This document shows positions 1 through 5,486 of a stretch of DNA of 9,517 nucleotides, piece by piece. The notes below the pieces were generated by a model. It had not been told where the DNA came from, did not search any database, and was given only the letters and a program-made list of their open reading frames with translations. The DNA comes from Eubacteriales Family XIII. Incertae Sedis bacterium (GTDB taxonomy: Bacteria; Bacillota; Clostridia; Peptostreptococcales; Anaerovoracaceae). Each line of letters starts with the position of its first letter. Within the stretch, counting starts at the first letter, position 1. Where the stretch lies: positions 1 through 9,517 of the forward strand of contig JAISML010000195.1 of NCBI GenBank assembly GCA_031276775.1, written 5' to 3'. The translations under genes were made by a program, and so were the position numbers.

Positions 1-462
1 GATGACGACGGTCTCGATTACGGCGTCGCGGTACTTCCCTACATGAAAGAAAAGGTCACGATCTGCACGGGCGGTCCCAATGTCGTGTTCAGTCAGTCCG
101 AGAATCAGGATGCGGCGATGGAATGGCTGAAATGGTATGCGCAGGAAGACAACAACTGGGAATTGATTTCCTCCGGCATTTGGATGCCCACGCTCGAGGA
201 ATGGTACACGGACGAAACGCTTACCCACAAATGGGTGGACAATCCGAACTTCCCGCCTTATGATGAGTATAAGACCGCAGTCGTGGATTACGCGAGGGAA
301 TATTCCAAGTCCACATCCTGGTACTATGTCAACAACACGAATGATTTCAACGATCTCTTGGGTTCGACGCTCGGCAATGTCTGGACGGGCAATCAGACCG
401 CCGAGGAAGCGATCGGTGAGAATCTGGATGCGCTTGTCGCCGCCTACGAAGGCAACGGCTGA
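1..462 (+). CDS. Sugar ABC transporter extracellular substrate-binding protein (C-terminal part)
   Basis: The reading frame is open at the left edge and ends at TGA 460-462, giving the last 153 residues of a larger protein. The first visible residues (DDGLDYGVAVLP) run straight into the rest, so the ATG at 43 is internal. Features typical of family-1 solute-binding proteins are a GGPNVVFSQSENQDAAMEWLKW segment, where the protein loads a ligand-facing loop and then a helix, many Trp and Tyr residues suited to sugar stacking, and a C-terminal helix ending NLDALVAAYEG. The signal peptide and lipobox would lie outside the window. The role is inferred from the two CUT1 permease genes downstream: it should capture a sugar outside the membrane and deliver it to them. 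The ligand cannot be read from this fragment, although araA in the same operon points to arabinose or an arabino-oligosaccharide. Confidence 0.85.
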   Translation, partial: DDDGLDYGVAVLPYMKEKVTICTGGPNVVFSQSENQDAAMEWLKWYAQEDNNWELISSGIWMPTLEEWYTDETLTHKWVDNPNFPPYDEYKTAVVDYAREYSKSTSWYYVNNTNDFNDLLGSTLGNVWTGNQTAEEAIGENLDALVAAYEGNG

Positions 463-540
463 CGGATCCGAATCCCGGAACAAACGGGAAACGCGTAACA
501 GGATCGATCATCTGAAACGGGTTTAAAAGCACGAATCAAG

Positions 541-581
541 GCTTTCCCCTCTTCTTTGGGCAACCGGGGGAAGGGGAAAGC
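541..581 (+). promoter_or_regulatory. Intercistronic RNA stem-loop between binding-protein and permease genes
   Basis: Bases 541-550 (GCTTTCCCCT) pair perfectly with 572-581 (AGGGGAAAGC). After a bulged C at 551, bases 552-559 pair with 564-571 using several G-U pairs, closing on a GCAA tetraloop (560-563) of the GNRA class. That makes about 18 pairs. The use of wobble pairs and the tetraloop suggest selection on the RNA rather than on a DNA operator. There is no T-run after it, so it is not a standard intrinsic terminator. Hairpins at this place, between the highly expressed binding protein and its permeases, are known in other sugar operons to protect the upstream mRNA end or reduce downstream expression. 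That role is an inference here. Confidence 0.65.
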
Positions 582-588
582 TTACGAT

Positions 589-595
589 GGGGAGA
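589..595 (+). promoter_or_regulatory. Ribosome binding site setting the permease start at 601
   Basis: GGGGAGA lies 5 bases before ATG 601, a good Shine-Dalgarno match. It decides between ATG 601 and an in-frame TTG at 556. The TTG sits inside the stem-loop at 541-581, has no ribosome binding site, and would add an unlikely Gly/Lys/Arg-rich leader. Confidence 0.7.
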
Positions 596-600
596 GAAGA

Positions 601-1524
601 ATGCTTTCAATCGGAAAACCGGACAGAATCCGTTCAAAATTGGCGTTTCAGGAAACGCGAACGGCTTATCTGTTTCTGATTCCCGCGTTTGTGGGACTGA
701 TCGTTCTGACATATCTGCCGCTTGTCGCCATATTCGTACTGAGTTTTTTCAAATGGAAAGGCGCGGGAACCCCGATCTTCGTCGGATGGGACAATTATGT
801 GCGGCTTTTCACCACAGATCCGTATTTTATCGATTCGATCAAGGTGACCTGCTACTTTTCCGTCGTGGCCGTCGTCGGCAGCATGCTCTACTCCCTGATC
901 ATCGCATTGTTGCTGAACCGGAAAATCCCCGGCCGTGGCTTTTTCCGCGCGGTTTTTTATCTGCCGTACATCCTTCCGGCCGTGGCGGTCTACATCGGTT
1001 GGGCGTGGCTGTATGAAAGCAATTTCGGACTTTTCAATTACGCTCTTTCCAAACTTGGCGTCGACAAAGTGAATTTTATCGCGGATCCGAATTATGTGGT
1101 GCCCTCTCTGGCTCTGATCGCGGTGTGGCTGTCGGGGAATTTGATCGTCATTTTCCTCGCGGGGCTGCAAAATGTGCCGCGCGTTTATCACGAAGCGGCT
1201 GAGATAGACGGGGCAAACGTGTGGCGGAGATTTGTTCACGTTACCTTGCCGTGCATGACGCCCATCATTTTTTACAATCTCTTGATGGCGCTCGTCACCA
1301 ATCTGCAAATAGTCACGCCCGCATTGGCGCTGACCAACGGAGGACCGGGCAATTCGTCCATGTTCATGACGTATCTGATGTATCGGTCTGCATTCAAAAG
1401 CGCAAATTTCGGATACGCGAGTACGATCTCGTTTGTGTTCTTTATCATAATAGCGATTTTCACCGGCTTGGTGTTCGCATCGTCCAGGAAATGGGTATTC
1501 TATGAGGGAGGCGATGGCAAATGA
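601..1524 (+). CDS. CUT1 sugar ABC transporter permease, MalF/UgpA-like
   Basis: This is a 307-residue inner-membrane permease of the binding-protein-dependent (MalFG) type. A short basic N-terminus leads into a first helix (TAYLFLIPAFVGLIVLTYLP), followed by about five more hydrophobic helices; the length fits the family. The cytoplasmic EAA loop that docks on the ATPase is clear at residues 198-217, beginning EAAEIDGANVW with its conserved Gly at 204. The stretch ALTNGGPGNSS after it is also typical of CUT1 MalF-type subunits. The stop codon overlaps the start of the next gene (ATGA at 1521-1524), so the two permeases are probably translationally coupled and form a heterodimer. It should move the sugar delivered by the binding protein encoded just upstream. 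No ATPase gene is in view. Family assignment is firm; the substrate is inferred from context only. Confidence 0.93.
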   Translation: MLSIGKPDRIRSKLAFQETRTAYLFLIPAFVGLIVLTYLPLVAIFVLSFFKWKGAGTPIFVGWDNYVRLFTTDPYFIDSIKVTCYFSVVAVVGSMLYSLIIALLLNRKIPGRGFFRAVFYLPYILPAVAVYIGWAWLYESNFGLFNYALSKLGVDKVNFIADPNYVVPSLALIAVWLSGNLIVIFLAGLQNVPRVYHEAAEIDGANVWRRFVHVTLPCMTPIIFYNLLMALVTNLQIVTPALALTNGGPGNSSMFMTYLMYRSAFKSANFGYASTISFVFFIIIAIFTGLVFASSRKWVFYEGGDGK

Positions 1525-2402
1525 GCAAAGCGGGATCCCATACCGGCTTAAATTTATACAGAAGCCGCCGGCGGATTGGGCGGGTTGCGAGTACGCTTTC
1601 GCTCATCGCAGTCATCCTATTGGCCGTCATCGTGATGTTTCCGATATGGTGGATCTTCCGTTCCAGCCTGATGACAAACGCGGAGATCTACGCTTGGCCT
1701 CCGGCGCTTTTGCCGGATCGCTGGTTGTTTTCAAATTACGGCGAAACACTTGAAAACTTCCCTTTTTGGCGGTATTTCGGCAATACGATGAAGATCATCG
1801 CGCCTTCGGTCATTTTCGGGACCGCCACCGCCACGCTTTGCGGATATGCGTTCGCGCGTCTTCGTTTTCGGGGAAAAAAGTTCTTTTTTTCTCTGTGCGT
1901 CGGTTCGATGCTGCTTCCGACCATGGTCACCTTGGTACCGCTCTACATCATGTGGACGCGCGGCTTCGGTCTGGCGGACTCCTATCTGCCCTTGATTTTA
2001 CCGTTTCTCTGCGGCGGAGGGGCGTTCAATATCTTCCTTATTCGGCAATTCGTCTCAACGATCCCAAGGGAATTGGACGAGGCCGCGTTCATCGACGGCG
2101 CAGGTCATCTGCGCATTTTGTTCCACATCATCGTACCCGCCATCAAGCCCGCGATGGTGGTTGTTGCGCTTTTGCTGTTCATCATGCTGTGGAATGATCT
2201 GCTGCAACAGATCGTCTATATCAATTCGACCGAGAAATTTACGATAGCCATTGGGCTGACGCAATTCAAAGGCTCGCTCGGATCGGATTGGGTGATGATC
2301 ATGTGCGCGACCTGCATGTCTTTTCTGCCGGGCATTATTTTTTACCTGATCGGGCAGAAGCAGTTTGTCGAGGGTATTGTTCTGACGGGTATGAAAAATT
2401 GA
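1521..2402 (+). CDS. CUT1 sugar ABC transporter permease, MalG/UgpE-like
   Basis: This 293-residue membrane protein is the partner of the preceding permease. It has a basic N-terminus, then a first helix around LIAVILLAVIVMFPIWWIF, and the MalG-type order of six helices. The EAA loop is at about residues 187-206 (EAAFIDGAGHLRILF), with the conserved Gly at 193, and contacts the shared ATPase. The C-terminus ends QKQFVEGIVLTGMKN, close to the GLTAGAVKG-like tail common to MalG-type proteins. The start ATG overlaps the upstream stop by four bases and has GGGAGG about nine bases before it. The stop overlaps the next start (TGATG at 2400-2404), so the operon continues without a gap. Confidence 0.93.
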   Translation: MSKAGSHTGLNLYRSRRRIGRVASTLSLIAVILLAVIVMFPIWWIFRSSLMTNAEIYAWPPALLPDRWLFSNYGETLENFPFWRYFGNTMKIIAPSVIFGTATATLCGYAFARLRFRGKKFFFSLCVGSMLLPTMVTLVPLYIMWTRGFGLADSYLPLILPFLCGGGAFNIFLIRQFVSTIPRELDEAAFIDGAGHLRILFHIIVPAIKPAMVVVALLLFIMLWNDLLQQIVYINSTEKFTIAIGLTQFKGSLGSDWVMIMCATCMSFLPGIIFYLIGQKQFVEGIVLTGMKN

Positions 2403-3097
2403 TGCGGCGCAGGATCGGCTTGGGCAAACTGGACAAACCGGCGCCGAGCGGCGGGGTGCGGCGGTATTTTTTTGTCCTGGCGACGCATTTTTGGAAAATG
2501 GTTCTTCTGAATTGGCTGTTCCTTCTCTTTTCGGTTCCGCTCATCACACTTCCGGCGGCGTTGTGCGCGACGAGCCGGGTTCAGGTAAAATTGATCCGGG
2601 ATGGGTCCTGCTTTCTTTGGCGGGACTTCATCGGGGAATTTCGGGACAGTTTCGGCAAAAGCCTGTTTTTCGGCACGTTTTTTGGCGTCGGTTTTTTTGT
2701 TTCGTATTACTTTCTAAGCTTGTCATTGACCAACGGGAAGACCGTATTTGGCATGCTCTTCTTCGCCTGCGGCATGTTCGTCTTCCTGTCGGTGTTGCTG
2801 TCGGCGGGGTGGATCTTTGTGCTTCTGTCCATGCTCCCCTTGGGGATTCGGGATATTTTCAGGAATGCGCGCGCGCTTGCGGCTTTGGAGATGAGGCGCA
2901 GCATGTGCATGCTCTGCGCGGCGGCGGCGCCGGTCTTTTTTTTCACGTTGCTGTTTCCGGTTTCGCTCATCGGTCTTGCGCTTCCGATCATTCCGTTGGC
3001 GCAATATATGATTTGCTGTTTGGTGTACGGCGCGGTCAATGAGCGCGTTTTGAAACCGTATGCCGCTTCCCGCGCCGAGATCGGATCGGATGTGTGA
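2402..3097 (+). CDS. DUF624/YesL-family membrane protein
   Basis: This is a 231-residue integral membrane protein. The N-terminal third carries the pattern I associate with DUF624 (YesL): FWKMVLLNWLFLLFSVPLIT, then LPAALCATSRVQVKLIRDG, then a Trp-Arg-Asp-Phe and FRDSFGKSL segment. Three or four further hydrophobic segments follow, and a short polar tail ends SRAEIGSDV. Members of this family commonly sit beside CUT1 sugar transporters in Firmicutes, including the yes locus of Bacillus subtilis. Their biochemical role is not established to my knowledge; an accessory part in transport or assembly is only a guess. I chose ATG 2402 because it overlaps the permease stop as TGATG. The frame is open further upstream, but that part is the shadow of the permease. 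No strong ribosome binding site is visible, which fits translational coupling. Confidence 0.85.
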   Translation: MRRRIGLGKLDKPAPSGGVRRYFFVLATHFWKMVLLNWLFLLFSVPLITLPAALCATSRVQVKLIRDGSCFLWRDFIGEFRDSFGKSLFFGTFFGVGFFVSYYFLSLSLTNGKTVFGMLFFACGMFVFLSVLLSAGWIFVLLSMLPLGIRDIFRNARALAALEMRRSMCMLCAAAAPVFFFTLLFPVSLIGLALPIIPLAQYMICCLVYGAVNERVLKPYAASRAEIGSDV

Positions 3098-3230
3098 GAT
3101 TCGCGCACAAAAGTGGGAAGACAAATATTTTGCGCCGAGCCGCTACGGCAAGGATTTTGGCGGTATTGGCGGTGTCGGTTGCGGCGGCATCGCCGCCAAC
3201 CTCGGATCCGCAACGGAGAAAATAGGATAA
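3090..3230 (+). CDS. Possible small ORF, 46 residues, glycine-rich
   Basis: ATG 3090 begins eight bases before the end of the DUF624 gene, and the frame stops at TAA 3228-3230, 14 bases before araA. It therefore almost fills the gap. The predicted peptide starts MCEIRAQKWEDKYFAPSRYG and continues as a small-residue stretch with GGIGGVGCGG, ending ATEKIG. It has two Cys residues, and its codon choice resembles that of its neighbours. Against it, there is no convincing Shine-Dalgarno sequence, an in-frame ATG at 3060 offers another start (56 residues), ORFs of this length arise by chance in GC-rich DNA, and a strong hairpin (3177-3201) lies inside it. I do not recognise the peptide. It could be a real coupled small protein, the remnant of a lost gene, or non-coding leader. 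Confidence 0.35.
   Translation: MCEIRAQKWEDKYFAPSRYGKDFGGIGGVGCGGIAANLGSATEKIG
3177..3201 (+). promoter_or_regulatory. GC-rich RNA hairpin upstream of araA
   Basis: GGTT (3177-3180) pairs with AACC (3198-3201), and GGCGGC (3183-3188) pairs with GCCGCC (3192-3197), leaving a two-base GC bulge on the 5' side and a three-base ATC loop. This gives ten pairs, nine of them contiguous on the 3' strand side after the bulge is ignored or strictly 4 plus 6. No T-run follows, so it is not a canonical terminator. It lies 43 bases before the araA start and could act as an mRNA processing or stability element between the transporter genes and araA. Alternatively, the symmetry may be a by-product of Gly and Ala codons in the small ORF at 3090-3230. 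Confidence 0.4.
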
Positions 3231-3236
3231 GGAAGG
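3229..3236 (+). promoter_or_regulatory. Ribosome binding site of araA
   Basis: AAGGAAGG lies eight bases before ATG 3245 and fixes the araA start. The frame stays open upstream to 3113, but that extension is Arg-rich, lacks a ribosome binding site and does not resemble any AraA N-terminus. Confidence 0.8.
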
Positions 3237-3244
3237 AAAGAAAA

Positions 3245-4741
3245 ATGAAGAAGGAAAGTAGCAGGAACGATTTTGAACGTCGCAACTTCCGCTTTGTTGT
3301 GGGCAGCCAATTTCTTTACGGACCGGAGACCTTGGCCGCAGTGGAGCAAAACAGCCGTGCCATGACGGAAGGGCTCAACGCAAGCGGTATCCTACCCTCG
3401 CAGCTCGTCCTGCAGGGCGTCATGAAAACCGCGGAGGAAATTGACCGCGCGATCAAGGAGATCAATCATGACGACGGGTGCGCGGGCGTGATCACATTTT
3501 GCCATACGTTTTCCCCTTCCAAGATGTGGATAAACGGCCTGTCGCTTTTGCAAAAGCCTTGGCTGCATCTGCATACGCAGTTTAACAGGCGCATTCCCAA
3601 CGAAGACATTGATATGGATTACATGAACCTTCATCAGAGTGCGCACGGGGACAGAGAGCATGGGTTCATCGGCGCCCGTATGAGGTTGCCGCACAAGATT
3701 GTGGTCGGGTATTGGCAGGAGGAAGAGACCCTGCGCAAGATCGCCTCTTGGATGCGATCCGCCGTGGGCGCCGACGTCAGCCGATCTTTAAAGGTCATGC
3801 GATTTGGGGACAACATGAGAGAAGTGGCTGTGACGGAGGGCGACAAAGTCGAAGCCCAGATCAAGTTGGGCTGGCAGGTGAACACCTGGCCTGTCGGCGC
3901 GCTCGTCGAAGCGATGCGGGAGGTTTCCGACCGGGAATTGAACGAACTGATGGAACGATACGCGGACTTGTATGAATTTGCTGTCGCGGATCAAGACATC
4001 GTGCGTTATCAGGCGCGTGAGGAAATCGCCATGCGCAGCCTGTTGGACGCGGAAGGCTGTCGCGCTTTTTCAAACACCTTTCAGGATCTGTACGGGATGA
4101 AACAATTGCCCGGCTTGGCGACGCAGGATCTGATGGCGCAGGGATTCGGCTACGGGGGAGAAGGCGATTGGAAAGCCGCCGCCATGACGACTGTTTTGAA
4201 AGCGATGAGCGCGGGACTTGATGGAGGAACTTCTTTCATGGAGGATTACACCTATGATATGGGCGGTGGACTCTCTTTGGGCGCGCACATGCTTGAAGTA
4301 TGCCCAAGCCTCGCGGCCGGCCGTCCGCGCGTCGAGGTACATCCTCTGGGCATCGGAGACCGTGAACCTCCCGCGCGGTTGGTCTTTGAGGGAGACACCG
4401 GCCCGGCGATCCTCGCCACCCTCATCGATATGGGGGAGAGGTTCCGACTCATCGTGCATGACGTCGAGTGCGTAAAGCCCACCTTGACAATGCCCAACCT
4501 GCCGGTGGCCCGCGTGATGTGGAAACCGCTTCCGAGCCTTGAAACGGGAACGGAAGCCTGGATTTTGGCGGGTGGCGCGCACCACGCGACACTGAGCAGA
4601 GCGTGCGACGCTTCGCTTTTGCGGGATTGGGCGCGGATTATGGGCGTGGAATTTGTGCATATTCACAAAGATACGGATCCGCAGAGTCTTGAACATGAGT
4701 TGATGCTAGGGGATCTCGCTTGGAAACTGAGAGTGAAATAG
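3245..4741 (+). CDS. araA: L-arabinose isomerase (EC 5.3.1.4)
   Basis: The product is a 498-residue cytoplasmic enzyme that converts L-arabinose to L-ribulose, the first step of arabinose catabolism; E. coli AraA is 500 residues. Landmarks seen in order are FVVGSQFLYGPETL near the N-terminus, HTFSPSKMW, QKPWLHLHTQFNR, MNLHQSAHGDRE, RFGDNMREVAVTEGDKVEAQ, GFGYGGEGDWK, GGTSFMEDYTYDM, HMLEVCP and WILAGGAHH. The metal-binding and catalytic residues are present: Glu306, Glu333, His348 and His446/His447, matching E306, E333, H350 and H450 of E. coli after a small deletion. It should therefore be active. It follows the transporter genes on the same strand, which suggests that the imported sugar contains arabinose. 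araB (kinase) and araD (epimerase) are not next to it. No AraR-like operator is apparent. Confidence 0.97.
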   Translation: MKKESSRNDFERRNFRFVVGSQFLYGPETLAAVEQNSRAMTEGLNASGILPSQLVLQGVMKTAEEIDRAIKEINHDDGCAGVITFCHTFSPSKMWINGLSLLQKPWLHLHTQFNRRIPNEDIDMDYMNLHQSAHGDREHGFIGARMRLPHKIVVGYWQEEETLRKIASWMRSAVGADVSRSLKVMRFGDNMREVAVTEGDKVEAQIKLGWQVNTWPVGALVEAMREVSDRELNELMERYADLYEFAVADQDIVRYQAREEIAMRSLLDAEGCRAFSNTFQDLYGMKQLPGLATQDLMAQGFGYGGEGDWKAAAMTTVLKAMSAGLDGGTSFMEDYTYDMGGGLSLGAHMLEVCPSLAAGRPRVEVHPLGIGDREPPARLVFEGDTGPAILATLIDMGERFRLIVHDVECVKPTLTMPNLPVARVMWKPLPSLETGTEAWILAGGAHHATLSRACDASLLRDWARIMGVEFVHIHKDTDPQSLEHELMLGDLAWKLRVK

Positions 4742-4799
4742 CGACAACAAACGGGGATCCAAACCAGGTGTGTTCTTCTGCGTCCCGCGCCCGCGCCGC

Positions 4800-4828
4800 T
4801 TGACAAACAGGGACGATGGGCGCATGAT
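4800..4828 (+). promoter_or_regulatory. Candidate sigma-A promoter for the HD-domain gene
   Basis: A perfect -35 box TTGACA (4800-4805) is followed after 17 bases by CATGAT (4823-4828), which matches four of six bases of the -10 consensus. Transcription would start near 4835, about 33 bases before the ATG at 4868. This places the HD gene in its own unit separate from araA. The rest of the 126-base gap (4742-4867) shows no convincing terminator for the upstream operon. Confidence 0.5.
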
Positions 4829-4867
4829 AGTACAAGGGTCGGCGCTAAACGGACGCGGAGGAATGGG

Positions 4868-5440
4868 ATGGGCAGGACAACGGGATTCACGAGAGAAGAA
4901 GCGATGGCGCTTCTAAAGGAACACAACAAAGAGGTGTTTCACATTCGCCACGCGGTGATCGTCGAGGGGACGCTCAGGTATTTTGCGAAGAAATTGGGTT
5001 ACGGCGACGAGGAGGACTTCTGGGGCATCGTCGGGCTGTTGCACGATTTGGATTTTGAGGAATATCCCGATCAGCATTGCATCAAGGTGCAGGACATGCT
5101 GCGGGACACGAAAGCGGGGGACGATCTGATTCACGCCATCGTGAGCCATGGATATGGCATCGCCGACGTGGATGCCGAGCCGACGCATGAAATGGAGAAA
5201 ATTCTCTATGCCACCGACGAGTTGACGGGACTCATCGGCGCCGTCGCGCTCATGCGCCCCTCCAAGAGCGTCCGGGATCTTGAACTGAAATCCGTCAAGA
5301 AGAAGTACAAAAGCGCGAATTTTGCCGCAGGCTGTTCCCGGGAAGTCATTGAAACCGGGGCAAAAATGCTGGGCTGGGAAATCGACGATCTGATCGCGGA
5401 AACGATATTGGCCCTCCGCGCCTGCGAAGCGCGGCAATAG
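4868..5440 (+). CDS. HD-superfamily hydrolase, substrate unknown
   Basis: This is a 190-residue soluble protein with the metal-binding HD signature: His28 (FHIRHAVIVEG), His59-Asp60 (GLLHDLDFEEYPDQH), His89 and His94 (HAIVSHGYG) and Asp117 (YATDELTGLIGA). The order H...HD...H...D is that of HD phosphohydrolases, and the overall sequence fits the predicted-hydrolase group COG2316, whose substrate I do not know. The ATG at 4868 has GGAGGA six bases upstream, and a candidate promoter lies just before it. The arrangement suggests single-gene transcription; I see nothing that ties it to arabinose use. The C-terminal region (VKKKYKSANFAAGCSRE) is a conserved part of these proteins. It converges on the exporter genes, with only 46 bases between the two stop codons and no strong terminator there. 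Confidence 0.85.
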   Translation: MGRTTGFTREEAMALLKEHNKEVFHIRHAVIVEGTLRYFAKKLGYGDEEDFWGIVGLLHDLDFEEYPDQHCIKVQDMLRDTKAGDDLIHAIVSHGYGIADVDAEPTHEMEKILYATDELTGLIGAVALMRPSKSVRDLELKSVKKKYKSANFAAGCSREVIETGAKMLGWEIDDLIAETILALRACEARQ

Positions 5441-5486
5441 GCGTTGGGGCGGCTTTCCGGCTCTCCGCGGAGGGACAAGCGGTCTT

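Noticed and set aside
511..524. Near-palindrome AAAC-GG-GTTT in the first intergenic gap, as a LacI-family or catabolite-repression operator
   Set aside because: The arms are only four bases, the spacing does not fit the cre consensus, and no promoter is visible beside it.
556..600. TTG at 556 as the start of the first permease
   Set aside because: It sits inside the stem-loop at 541-581, lacks a ribosome binding site, and ATG 601 has a good one.
634..1308. A 224-codon minus-strand frame across the MalF-like permease
   Set aside because: It mirrors the permease, is rich in Asp, His, Arg and Gln, and lacks any membrane or domain pattern of its own.
4070..4696. A 208-codon minus-strand frame across araA
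   Set aside because: It is antisense to a fully conserved enzyme, has His/Arg-rich composition, and has no ribosome binding site or recognisable domain.
4781..4815. CGTCCC/GGGACG inverted repeat around the -35 box as an operator or terminator
   Set aside because: Only six pairs with a loop of over 20 bases and no T-run; likely chance in GC-rich sequence.
5441..5486. Possible bidirectional terminator between the convergent genes (palindrome CTCCGCGGAG at 5463-5472)
   Set aside because: As RNA only about five pairs can form around a CGCG loop and there is no adequate T-run on either strand, so I do not call a terminator.
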